Assembly: GCA_963922205.1 (NCBI GenBank)
Contig: CAWUHX010000070.1
Span: forward strand, 558,001-622,000
Direction: 5' to 3'
Length of the DNA stretch: 64,000 nt
Source of the DNA: Romanomermis culicivorax
Taxonomy: Eukaryota; Nematoda; Enoplea; Mermithida; Mermithidae
Positions within the stretch are counted from its first letter, which is position 1. Every line of letters begins with the position of its first letter. A model generated the notes under the pieces. The model did not search any database, had not been told where the DNA came from, and saw only the letters and a list, made by a program, of their open reading frames with translations. Positions 45,805 through 57,400 of this stretch are shown piece by piece. The translations under genes and the position numbers were made by a program.

Positions 45805-47351
45805 CCCCTCCCCTCTTGCGGTAGATCGCCTTAAGCGATCATCATGTGAACAAACAAAACTGACAACGGAGGGACTCCGCCACTACAGGCCATCACCGGG
45901 GAAGCCGAACATGAAAATTGCAGCACACAGTGGAGCGGACAGAGTTGTTGTAGTGTTTTGAGCCGATTTGGTGAGGTGTAGGGTGAGACCTTCCGATGCG
46001 GTGCGTAATTGGCGAGGGTGTAAATTCGGCAACACTGCGGCCCATGTCAGCACTCCATCCACACCCATATACTGGAGTGCACCAGCATATGAGTCTATGT
46101 GGAGGGGAGGGTGAGGCCAGCCACTACCTTCAGGATTCCGAGAGCGAAGGTCTGACCAGTCCCGGGGAGGACGGAAGATAGCAAAAATATTACATGGCAG
46201 GCAAAAAAGACAAACTATCGGCAGCAGATTGCGGTAGAACTTTTCGGGGCAGATTAGAAAGTTGTAGTGGAAAATCTGACTGGTGACGAAAACCAAGCGG
46301 CAGTGCCATGGGAGTTAAACATCCGTAGCAGAGCCAGCAAAGTTATTTTGATCTGATGTTATGAGGAAATCGAAAATCAAAAGCGGTAGAGCCAGCCAAG
46401 TTGAACACCGTAGTTGCATGCTGCGATTAGGGGGGCGTCCATCGAAGATGGTTGACGTTGGAGAAGATGATTGATACAAAACAAACGAGCAAATGAAAGA
46501 TATATACAAAAAAACAGTGAGAAATACGATTATACTATACAGTAAACAGATGAACAATTTTTTGGGGCGATTTAAGGGCTATATTTAGAATAGTTTTTTG
46601 AAATGAAAAGTAAATTTTTGGGAAAACTAAACAGTGATTTTTTGGGAAAACTAAACAGTGGTGACGGGAACAGTCAGCAAATAAGCTGAAAGCTGGAGCC
46701 AGCTCCATAGTTATACCAAAAATAGAGTGCATTTGAAAAATTAGAATAGTGGTGCGACACCATAGAAGGAGACTATGGGGCGGACTTCGCACTCACTAAC
46801 GGAATGAAATCTCGATTTTTGATTTGAAAATGAAAGGAAAATTTTGACAGAAATTGATGGAAAAATTGTAAAAATGATATTCTCACTCAGGCTGTGGTAA
46901 CATTGGGCATAAAATTCACCAAGACTGGGGCGGTCTTGCCATTTTCAAACGTCCCACTTGAGCGAGGCATCGAGAAGGAGGTCTGCCCCACCAGTCGAGG
47001 CAGCGGCGAACCATGGCGTCGGAAGTTGCACGAGCTAGGCCATGGGCGAAAGTCGCGGCGGCTGACCACTGATCTTCCTGTTTGCGGCTGTGGTGAGGAT
47101 GAGTCGAGTGGGAACCCAAGGTTATGAGGCAAGTGAAAATATACATATATAAAAAGTGGAAAATAAACAAAAAATTAGCATGCAAAAAGTAGTTGAAATA
47201 AAAATCGTCCATTGTAGGCATCGACGTTATGGCAGTCGGGATTGGTAAACGATTTAGGCCGCGTTGTAAAATAGGATAGAATGAAGAAAAATGAAAGGGG
47301 AAAGAAGAAAAATCCAGAGGGTCATCCCAACCAAAAATTTGCACTCAGAAT
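45805..47351 (-). other. TE-F 3' region: polypurine tract, splice acceptor relic, no exonuclease
   Basis: The minus strand ends in AAGAGGGGAGGGG, the polypurine tract, next to the LTR. A splice acceptor with the 15-base context TGGTCAGCCGCCGCGA shared with TE-A lies at 47064-47062, followed by a 40-codon open frame. ORF 46296-45883 and other short ORFs are unrecognised. No Exo I, II or III motif is seen, so ORF2 was reduced to a stub. Confidence 0.6.
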
Positions 47352-50300
47352 TTAATGTTGCAGGGCAGCATCAATTTGTTGGCGGTGTGATCGACCGGCT
47401 TCAGCGATGAAAGTATCTCGGGCCGGGTGTGGAATAAAAGGCTTCAACTGAGAAATGGCGACAAGCTGCAATCGGCCAGGCATATCCAAGGCGTCAATCG
47501 TAACGGTATTGTTATCAATATTGCTGACATCGGTGATGGTGAATGGACCTATGAAATCTGGTTGAATTTTGTTACTTTTTTTATTGTTGACCAAAAGGAC
47601 GAGGTCGTTCATGCTACTTTCTCTTTTGCGGGCTTTCTGGTCCTAGTATTTCTTGCTGCCATCGGCGGCCTTATCGAGGTTCAGTTTGATCGATTCGTAC
47701 ATTTTGAGCTGCGCTTGCGTCAAGATGTGCTGGTAGGCATCGTAGTTGAGTGGTAGCATAAGACGGGGAGCACAATCATAGTCGTACCTAATTCGGGGCT
47801 CCTAACCATGTAATAATTTGAACAGCAAATGGCACATTGCTGTATGCAGTGTTGCATTGTAGGCAAAGACGGCATATGGTAGGTAGTGCTCCCAATTGTC
47901 GGGGTCGTCGGCGGTATATTTCTTTAGTTGAGCCATAAGTGTTTGATTGATTTCGGACTTTCAGGAGTTCACAAATTTCTTGCATCAATTTCGAGGTGAA
48001 ACATCCACCTTGATCGGAAAGAAGGACGAGTGGGCTACCATGGGCGAGGACAATATTGTTCACAAAGCATTCGACAATGGTTGATGGCTTTTGATCCAGA
48101 ATGGGGTGCGCGGAAACTCATTTTGTGAAGTAGTCCTGAAAAACAATAACATAGGGGCATTTCTCACCTACCAGGGAAATATTGATGATGTCCGTGGCAA
48201 CAATTTTGAAAGGGTGTGTTGGTTGTATCGGCAACAGCGGCAGAGGCAGCAATGTGCGTGGTGTGGTCAATTGACAAATCTTGCAGGTTTTGATCCAATC
48301 TCGGACGTTTTCTTCCATGCGGGGCCACCAAAAGTGAGCTTTGATGGCTGCTAGTGTGCGATTGGATCCTTGATGGTTCAAAATTTTTGCGCCGTGGAAT
48401 AGGTGTAATGTTTGATCGACCATGGATGCGGGGATGAGTAATTGCTTGATATCTTTGATCTGGCGATACAAAAGTCCATCTTCAGTGAAGAAAATCAGTG
48501 GGCGCTTTGCAATGTTGTGGCTTTGGAGAGAGGCGACAATTGCTGTGATAGCCGGATTGGCGGCCTGTGCTCCTAAGACTTTGTCCGGCTTCGATCAAGG
48601 GCGGCGCGTAATCGGCGGCCAACGGTATAGAATCAGAGAGTGTGGGTTGACTGATGGTGTTTTTGGTCATTGCTCTAGTGACGGCTTTGATGTCAGCATC
48701 GACTTCTGTGGGCGGTGTGGCCTCTGCTGGGAGTATATCAGGTAACATTAAGTCCGCGGCCGATAATGCACCAGCAGGGTGAAAATCTTTGTGGAAAATC
48801 TTGGCGGTTAAGTTTTCGGTATTCGGGATCGACATTTTGTCGCAGTCATCTTTCCTGGACAAAAAATCGGCACAGGCGTTATCTTTGCCTTTGATGTATT
48901 CAACCTTGTAATCGTAATCTTGAAGGTTGATGGCAAAACGATAAGGCTCAAATTTCAGTGCTTTTCATCTTTGAGCCATTCGAGGGGCTTGTGGTCAGTG
49001 CGGACAATAACTTTTTGGCCATAAACATAATGGTGGTACATCCTGAAGCCGTAGACAATGGGGAGGCATTCTGGCTCAGTTGTACTGTAGGGGGTTTCGG
49101 CATCAGTGAGTATGTGGCTGTTGTATGCGATGACCCATTGATCATTTCTGTGCTCCAATGGCGGTCGTACTGGCATCGGTTTGAATAATGAATTGAGCTT
49201 TTCCATCATAGACCGGGTAGGGAAGGAAAGGTGAGGACGTGAGAGCTGTTTTGATACCTTCAAACGCGGTGTGGTGTTCGTCCGTGGCGACATATTGGGC
49301 GTCTTTATGTAGGAGTATGTACAAAGGATTGGACAAGGTCACCAATTTCGGAATAAATCACTTGCACCATTGGAATAAGCCTAAAAAACTTTGCATACCT
49401 TTTTTGGTCGTCCGAAATTTATACTCGGCGATAGCTTTAACTTTCTCCGGATCGGCAGTGATTCCACGGGCGCTAAGAAGATGTCCCAAAAATTTGACTT
49501 GCTGCGGCAGGAATTCACATTTATTGGGCCGAAGCGTGAGGTTGGCTGCGCAGAGGGCGTCGAAAACGATTTGTAAATGCTCCAAATGTTCTTCAAACAA
49601 ATTCGAGAAAATGGTAATATCGTCGATGTAGGCCAGGCAAATTTTCCAAATATACGGGCGGAGAATTCTTTCCATTAAACGTTGGAATTCGACAGGCACA
49701 TTTTTCAAGTCGAATGGCAAAACTTTGAATCGAAAAAAACCTTCTTGGCAGATAAAGGTTGTTTTGTCCCAGGAGTCGGCGTCGAGGGGTACCTGCCAGT
49801 ACCCAGCTTTGAGGTCGAGCGTGGTGAAAAATTTTGCTTGTCCCATCGCGTCCAAATAATCCTCAATGCGCGGGATGGGAAATTTGTCACTGGGCGTAAC
49901 ATCGTTTATTCCGCGGTAGTCGACAACAGGTTGACAGGAGCCGTCATTCTTCTTTACGAGGAATAGCGGTGCCGCCCAGGGTGAACCGGATTGTTCGATA
50001 AAGTCATTGTCGAGCATTTCTTGTATATGGCGGCGTACTATTGGTCTTTGCTACATTGCGGGCAGTAATAATGGCGAGATAAGGTGCCAGTGTCAATGCT
50101 GATGGTCAATTCCCTAGTGATAGTTGGTTGGTCGCCGGGCAGGCTGAAGACATCGCGGTTTTGTCCGAGCATGGAAAGAGCCTTTTTCTTTTGTGGGGCA
50201 GTGACGTAAGTCTTTTCGGTCATCTTGCTCAAGGCGTACTCCAATTTTTGGTTGTCCGTATGAAGTTGTAGCAATTTGTCCAGCGCAGACGGTTCATGGT

Positions 50301-53300
50301 CGGTCAAATCACGATCAGATGCGGCAACTGAAACACGGATGTCGCAATCCTGGGTCGGGGCAGCAACAGACTCCAACGTGTGTTTTGCCCCGGCCACAAT
50401 TTGGTTTGGTCGAAGTTTGATGCAATTTGGCATATTGTTGACAAACGAAAGTGGGCAGCATCCATTGGTGATGCGGGGACGTTGTTGGTGATCAATGGTT
50501 GGACAATCAAATCCCATATTGAAACAAGCATGGAGGGAAAAATGGTGCCAGTTATCCATTGCTGACAGTTTGGCGAAATGGAGACAGATGCTTGAGCATC
50601 GAGGAAGATAGGTTCGGCAAGCTCGGTGACCTCCAGCGACTGTGAGGGCGGTTGGTGTGGACTAGGTTGAGCCCGCCGTATCGGTTGTTCAGCTTCGATT
50701 TCTTCAACTTGATCATCAGCTTCTGAAAAATTATCGCAAATACTCACTTGTTCCTCCGGAGGGATTTCTTCCAAAATATTGTCGCAAGATGTCGGTAGAA
50801 ATAGTTGTGGTTTGATCGAAGCGACTACTTTGAGCGGCATTTTGACATCTTGGATTTGGAGAAATTTTTCTTTGAAGTTGAGAATGGCATTGATTTCGGG
50901 ATGAGCGAGGAAGTCAGTGCCGACAATAAATTGATCTTGATCATCATCATTGATAACAACACACTTGACCAAATGTTCGCTGAATGGGGATCCTATCGTG
51001 ATGATAACAGGACCATGAGCAATGACGGTGGCACCATCCGCGACCATTATCCTTCCGCAGATGGGCAAGCAAAGCATTTGTTTATCGAAAGCTTGTTTGA
51101 TGAGGCCGGATGAAAGGACGGAACATTGAGCACCGGTGTCGATTAAAGCATTTGTTTTGATGTTGCCAACTTCGACTCGTATCATGAAGGCACTTGTCGG
51201 GGCATATTTTTGGATGAATTTTGTATCGGGTAGTGCAGGGTTGTTGATTCGGCTAAGGGCTGATTGAATGATCCACGGCGGGTGGGCAGGTTGAGCGGAG
51301 GCATCCCAGCTGATGATTCTGGGGCTAGTCATTATCTTGGCAGTGATCAATTCGGAAATAGTTGCAGTTGTTGAAGGCTGAGCCACGGCCGCAGCATCTG
51401 ACACTTTGGCCGTGTTAGCAGCTGCATTAGTCAGAGGGGCCGGCAATGCTGGCATTGAAGTTGGAGGTACCTGCATATTATAGTGAATATGCTGTTTGAA
51501 CGGAGGGTTGCCTGTTTGTTGATTTTGCCATGTATCGGAATCTCTAACTTCCTTGCTGTAGCGATGATGGTTGGCGTTGACATATTGACTGTTGTAGGGC
51601 ATCATGCGGTGATCGGGGTTTAGACGATACATCTTCAAGGTGTTGACTTGTTTGAGCCATTGACAATCTTCGGTGTTGTGAGTGGGCGAATTATGGGCAT
51701 TGCACCTGAGATCAGAAGATGGGGTCGGTGGAAATCAATTCAAATTGTAGGTAGCAGATCGGCGATTTTGAGTTTGATACCTGTCGTGGCTATGCGATAT
51801 GTAGCCGTTTTGTCATTCGAAGAGGTCCTTCTCGTTGGTCTGTTTTCTTGATTTGCGGCTTTCTTTGTCGGCATACAAGGCGATTTGATGTTGAAACAGG
51901 AGGTTTGTCCCTTCGGATGGAGAGCCATCACTGAGATGACTCCTACCAAAAGCAGCGGGCAACTCAGCTTGTCGGTGGTCCATTGGATGATCGTGGCTAT
52001 GGCGGCGGTCGAAACATTTGTTCATAGGTAGTGATGTTGATGATTGCAGTGTCACGGCTTCCGGAACAGCCTGATGGACAACAATCCACTGTTCATAAGT
52101 GCCGATCTCTGCTTTCATGGCGTTTAGTTTGCTGCAAACTCTAGTGACTGCATTGGCTAACTGATGTACAAGTGAACTTTTCTGCTTCTTCACCAATAGA
52201 AAGTTGATAAAAAATAGGCATTCTAGTTAGAAAAGTTTGAATAATTGTTTGATGCCGAAAAATTTGATCTTTATCATGGTAAAGAAGCTGTAAATAGGTA
52301 ATTACCCTACTCAGAAAGGTGGCTGGTTCTTCTCCAGTTTCGGGCGTACTCGCCGCAAATTCTCATTTGAGCGTCATTTCGTTGCAATGGGGTGCGAGTT
52401 GAAACATGAGCATATTCTTGGCTTTGATGTATTGGGTTATGTCTTGAATCGTATCACTGGGCGTATCGTGTGTGAGGCGGCCGAGCATACTCATTTTGAT
52501 ATAGTTCGATTCGTCATGGCAGAATTCTTTTTTGAGGCGTATGAAGAATCGCAGCAGTTGTTTATCTTTGATGGAAGCATCCATGTGAAGCGGATGCATA
52601 TTTTCAACAATGACTTTTATTCGACCCTCCTCCTCTTGAGACGTCAGGTGTCGGTTATCCATTGTGCAAAAATTTATGGGTGATGAAGCGGGGAAATCAC
52701 GTTGTCTAGTGGATGCACAGGGTTGGGGTAAAGCACCACCCGCTAACACATCAGCATGACAGTGATTTCATGCGTTTTGATGATTCTTTGAAGGCTGGTT
52801 GGATGCGGCAACTGGCAGCGGTGGACAATATTCCAGAATGGGCTCAGCAAGTGGTGGTGGTCGAGCAGTCGTTAGGACATCATAGGATGGTGATTTCGAT
52901 TTGTCGGCGGCAATTTGTTCCTTTTTCTCTAGCAATGCATTCATGATGATTACTTGTTGTTGTTCCATTTGTTCGAGCTGGCAGGCATATTTTTCCTCGA
53001 GCGCCAAAAATCTTGCTTCGACAACAGGATCGGATGGGTTGGATCGGTCTCTGTTGCTGTCCAAAATGCTTACCTGTCCACTAGGAGGGGGCGCCACTGC
53101 TGAAACTACTTGCCTAGTAGATGCAAAGCTGCAGGCAGAGTTGCTGACAAACCTATGGTAGTTGGCTGATGAGCAATGGTTGCTGACGTCGCAGCCTCTT
53201 GTGGAAAAGCAATTTGATGGTCGGCGCACCTTGCTGACGTCACGGCGCCTTGTGGAAAAGCAATTTGATGGTCGGTGCACCTTGCTGACATCACAGCACA

Positions 53301-53891
53301 TCATGGAAAAGCATATTGATCATTGCTGCTGCTTGCTGACATTGCTGCATCTTGTAGAAAAGGATTTTGATAGTCGCCGCACCTTGCAGATGTCACGGCG
53401 CCTTGTAGAAAGTCGTTTTGGTGGCCATTCATTGTTGATATCACGGGGCCTCGTGGAAAAACGTTCTGGTGATGGGCGCCCATTGCTGACGTCGAGGCGC
53501 CTTGATAAGGAATAGTTTAAAGATGAGCGCCGCTTGCTGACGTCAACGCGCCTTGTTGAAAAACGTTTTGGTGATGAGCAGTTGTTGCTGAAGTTGACGC
53601 GCGTTGTGGGAAATTGTTTCTAAGATGAGCGCCCATTTCTGACCTCCTCGCCTCTCTTTGCAGAGTGTCGGGGTGCGCGGTGTCGCTTGCTGACGTAGCG
53701 GAATGGGCGGAAAAGGGGCGCGTCTGCATTGGAAGATGCGGGGCATCTGAACGAGCAGTAAAAACTGGCTGCGCCAGATTGGGCTGAAAAGAATGACGAT
53801 TAATTGAGGTAGTCACTCCGGGCGTCGAGAATATTGACGTTGCTAGTGTTGGCGTCATCGGGGCGTTGATTTTAGGTGATGCGGCCATCAT
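47352..53891 (-). pseudogene. gag-pol: TE-F gag-pol pseudogene
   Basis: Pieces in all three minus frames align in order to TE-A Gag-Pol: repeat-rich N-terminus (53891-53160), capsid (52750-51810), CX2HX4HX4C knuckle CNAHNSPTHNTEDC (51.67 kb), protease [14 protein letters not shown] intact (51.14 kb), reverse transcriptase YIDDITIFS (49.6 kb), RNase [10 protein letters not shown] (48.99 kb), and integrase zinc finger and first two Asp (48.4-48.0 kb). A small deletion near 47950 removes about 19 codons, including the catalytic Glu block. More than ten frameshifts or stops are visible. It cannot make active pol. Confidence 0.9.
53179..53640 (-). repeat. 51-bp tandem repeat in TE-F gag (about nine units)
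   Basis: Units start near 53179, 53230, 53281, 53332, 53383 and onward, each about 51 bp, with CTTGCTGACGTC-like and TGGAAAAGCAATTTG-like cores. Read on the minus strand they give 17-residue Gag repeats of the type TSARCADHQIAFPQ. TE-A Gag has no such array. A plus-strand ORF over it is a shadow. Confidence 0.8.
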
Positions 53892-54042
53892 TGGAGAAGG
53901 TGTTGGCGAAAACCGCTTTGAAAAATCTTGAAAATTAGTCGAGAAATCGGGAAAAAACAGGCGAAATTTGGCGAAAAAGGGGCAAAAATTGGACGAAAAT
54001 TGGGCGAAAAATCGGGCGGCGCGTTCTAGGGTTGCAACAGGC

Positions 54043-54060
54043 GAGCCAGACCGTTCACCA
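54043..54060 (-). promoter_or_regulatory. TE-F primer-binding site
   Basis: TGGTGAACGGTCTGGC on the minus strand, four bases from the 5' LTR, at the same offset as in TE-A. Confidence 0.6.
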
Positions 54061-54064
54061 GTGT

Positions 54065-54644
54065 TGCATTTTTAAAATAAAATGGGCGTTTGGGGGCGGC
54101 TACGACCGATTTTATGCCTCCTTGATCCATCAGGTCAGAGGAAGGGGTGTAAAATCGGCAAGGGGAATTGATGTGCAGGAGAGATAGCCAGGGATCGACC
54201 TTAACGCCAGTGCTTCCCTGCGCCTGCCCTAAACCTCGGAATGACTCCTCACTCAGGGGCGAGAAGTCACCTTTCCAAGAAATGCCTGACTAAAACTAGT
54301 CAGACAAGGTAACACACTTTTGGACACAAATAAAATGCTTTTCTAACTAACCATTTATTTATACAACTTACCTAAAAATTGCCCCTTCCAAAAACATGAC
54401 GTCTTACCAATATAAAAACCAGGCGAATAATGTACAGGCGAAAATTATAATTATAATATGAGAGATGAGACGCACCAGAATAATCAATAGAAAACACTAA
54501 CTGATTCACAAAAACCTTCTTCTACAGTAACTGTCACGCTGGGCCAGGTCGGGCATGGTTGGATGTGTTGTACTTGTGGGCGTTTTTACAAATTGACAAA
54601 TCTATTAGAAAATCGTGAAAAATCGGCAGAAACACACTACAACA
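54065..54644 (-). repeat. TE-F 5' LTR
   Basis: The partner of 45224-45804. It starts TGTTGTAGTGTGTTTCTGCC on the minus strand and is followed on the plus side by TAAG. Confidence 0.9.
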
Positions 54645-55132
54645 TAAGTGTGAAAATCTTCATAAAAACGTAAACAAAAGAGTGCTGAAACAAACAAAAC
54701 ATCAAGAGAAAGGAAACATCAACAAAAAGTAAACACAGTGACAAGAAAAAAGAAGCAGCAAAGAGAAAGCAGCAAGAAATAAAGAAAAAAATCTGAAAAA
54801 AGTGCAAAAAAGACAAAATCAGGAGAGATTGAAAGCAAAAAACTAATTTGAAAAATGATGAAGAAAAAATCACAAAGGATAAAATTATGTAAAAAATAGA
54901 GCATCCTAATTGTATAGGAACTATACGGGAGACTGTGCTTATTGAAAATGAAAAATTGTTTCAAGAGCAAAAAAGAAAAAATTAGATGAAAAGAAAAACG
55001 AAAAGAAAAGGAAGCAGAGACAAAAGGCGAAAACGTAAAAACATACCTAAATGAAAAGATTAACAATACGCACAAAAAAACAAAGAAAAAAGAAATACAT
55101 ACAAAGAAACATAAAAGGTAAAGAAAAAAAAA
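54645..55132. repeat. A-rich stretch with inverted-repeat arm, right of TE-F
   Basis: 54960-55130 resembles the reverse complement of 44961-45135. The remainder is A-rich low-complexity sequence with no gene. A 167-residue minus ORF (55222-54719) is Phe/Leu/Ser-rich, as expected from antisense poly-A, and is not called. Confidence 0.5.
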
Positions 55133-56488
55133 GGAAAAATTCCGTCTGCCCGATTTATCTTTGTTTTTGACGCTGTTGCATAGTTCAAAAAATCCCGAAT
55201 TTAGTGAGAAATTTTTGACCAAAATGTCCTCTGAAAAATAATTTCTACAAAGTGAGTTATCAGATAAAACTGAATTCTACTTTCACAACACAGGAAGATG
55301 CCAAAATTACGCATCAAAATTTTGGGGACCAAATCTTAAAGCTCGCTGCCCTTTGATAAGTCGAACAGAAAGAAGTATTTTTCTTAATCCTAAACCACTA
55401 AGCACATACCACTGCACACTTCCAGGTGTCTATACCAGAAATGCGCCGCCAAAATTTTCCAGGTTGGAGGATATGAAACGGAATTCCCGGAAAAAATTTA
55501 AAAGATTCTTCGAAAAAACCAATTTCGAGAAGAAACCTGATTTTTGACAATTTCTAAAAGTTCAGGCAGTGATATTCGGGATTTCTGACAGGTTTTACCC
55601 TCTATTTTCTATGCGCAGCTCAGCACAGCTGTGTAGTTTTCTGGAAAAATCGCACCTATGTAAAATGTCTTTTGTCAGGAAATGATTGAAAAAACAGTTC
55701 CTACTTTTATCTCTGTCCGTCTGATGACCAGAGCCTTCAGAAAGAAAAAATATGTTCATCCAAATAATGAACAACCACTGTAGAAGACACAATGTCAGCT
55801 CGTGTCTTCTGTTTATGGATTTTTTTGTATTCCGAGACTCATTTAAAAATGAATGGAGCATAACCAAAATGATGCCAGTTTTAAAATTTCATAGACAAAA
55901 TATTACACTAAAACTTTTCCAAGCGTAAAACAGCAATGAAGTGTCATTTTGTTCACTTCTTCTCACTATTTACGTGAACGTAGTCAGGGTCATGGATAGC
56001 AGAAGCAAAAATTTCTGCGAGATGAACAAAATAATGTCCAATTCAATATTCCCACAATAAAGCTGGCATGATACAACTAATATCAACAGACAATATTTTT
56101 GTTTTAAACTAGAAGTTCCATAAAGCTCCAAGAGTAGTGCAGAACGGATTCCAACATCAGTTGGACCAATTTTTTTCTGAGAGTCATATACCAGATAATT
56201 CATCTTGCGATGTATTCAAGCCTGATCCCGATACTAATTTTCACTGCACGACAGCAATTACTTCAGAAGAGGTAAAAAACAAAGTTTCACTAAACAAAAT
56301 ATTTGACTTCGTTTTCTTCTCGGAATTCGGAAAATGCGAGTAAATCCATACTCTGGTGAGAACGATAAAGGTCTCAATGGTCTATTCCCAAGTGAGCGAT
56401 TCCCAATTGAGCGAATTCCCCATTGGGGGACCCCAAACGAGCGATCGAGTGTGTAATAACACTTTCTTCATATTTTCCTTCTTTACCT
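55133..56488. repeat. Direct segmental duplication, copy 2
   Basis: It matches 43588-44970. Some small deletions distinguish the copies (for example near 55730-55800). No gene is called. Confidence 0.75.
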
Positions 56489-56557
56489 AAACAAAGAAAA
56501 AAGAAATACATACAAAGAAACATAAAAGGTAAAGAAGGAAAATATGAAGAAAGTGTT
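56458..56557. repeat. Perfect 31-bp inverted repeat with 38-bp loop
   Basis: 56458-56488 and 56527-56557 are exact reverse complements (AACACTTTCTTCATATTTTC and onward). The same left arm ends copy 1 of the segmental duplication. Confidence 0.85.
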
Positions 56558-57055
56558 ACCACATTCTCTATCCTGCTGAGACAATATCGTTGTTGACTAT
56601 ATGTTAAGAATCGATTATCGGCGGCGGTAAACTGACTAAAGTCTTAACTTATCTCGATAAAACTTTTAACATTACTTCCGTCGGGTGTGAGAAATGTCCA
56701 AAAAAATTTCGGCACTACAAAAAAAAATATTTGCACCGCACAGAAAAAACTAAGCAAATGATCAGCGCTGCGGCACGATGCGCCGGATTTTGAGATTTCA
56801 ACTTTCGAGGGCATACCAATTGTATCACGATATTAACTCTCAATTTTTTTTCATGAGAAACATGTTCAAAAAATTTTTTCTTGAACATAATTGAACAAGC
56901 AATGTATACTTTATTTCATCATATTTCGGTTACAAACGTCTGAAAAAAACAGACTATAGATATTAGGTACTACTGTCGCATTATGCACAAAGAAGAAAAT
57001 AAACATCGTAGAGACAGAATAAACTACCAAACATTGTAGAGGCACAAAAAAATGT
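56558..57055. other. Host sequence, nothing recognisable
   Basis: About 0.5 kb, AT-rich, with no ORF or repeat that I can support. Confidence 0.4.
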
Positions 57056-57400
57056 TGATGAAAAAAGTTAAGCAACAACTTAAGTTTTGCTAAGCTGCAG
57101 CTTAACTTCCAACGCAAAACATGAAAAAGTTAAGCTGGAACTTGACCTAGTGCTCAGCAACAGCTTCGCTAGGCTGCAGCTTAACTTCTTAGTAATACCG
57201 ACTTAAGCTGTAGCTTAACCAAGTTCCATCTTGACTTTCCACACAAAAGATATAAAAATGTAGTTAAGCAGCAGCTTAATTCGTCTCTCTTGCTCAGCAC
57301 CGGCTTAACTTCTAGTAATACCGACTCAAGCTCCAGCTTAACCAAGACGGTTTTAAGCTCCAGCTTGAACTTGAGATCCAACTTTATAGTAATACCGGCC
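57056..57400. repeat. Interspersed palindromic TTAAGCTGCAGCTTAA-type repeats
   Basis: Variants of AAGCTGCAGCTTAAC or its complement recur about ten times, with TAGTAATACCGACT repeated at 57190, 57313 and, diverged, 57388. Each core is self-complementary. An 80-residue minus ORF over it (KLELE-type repeats) is a product of the repeat. Confidence 0.65.

Larger units (their letters stand above)
45224..54644 (-). mobile_element. TE-F: complete-length, defective Ty3/gypsy-type element without ORF2
   Basis: It has two LTRs of 580 bp, a primer-binding site (54060-54043), a gag-pol pseudogene (53891-47352), a 1.5 kb 3' region, a polypurine tract (45817-45805) and a TAAG duplication. It is the sister of TE-A by gag-pol. 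No exonuclease ORF is present. Confidence 0.9.

Noticed and set aside
53162..53515. Plus-strand ORF with repeated LVEKQFDG-like units
   Set aside because: Shadow of the 51-bp repeat, whose coding strand is the minus strand within gag.
53179..53640. Regular repeat resembling a CRISPR array
   Set aside because: Units are contiguous with no unique spacers, and lie inside a retrotransposon gag of a eukaryote.
54719..55222. 167-codon minus ORF rich in Phe, Leu and Ser
   Set aside because: Antisense of A-rich low-complexity DNA.
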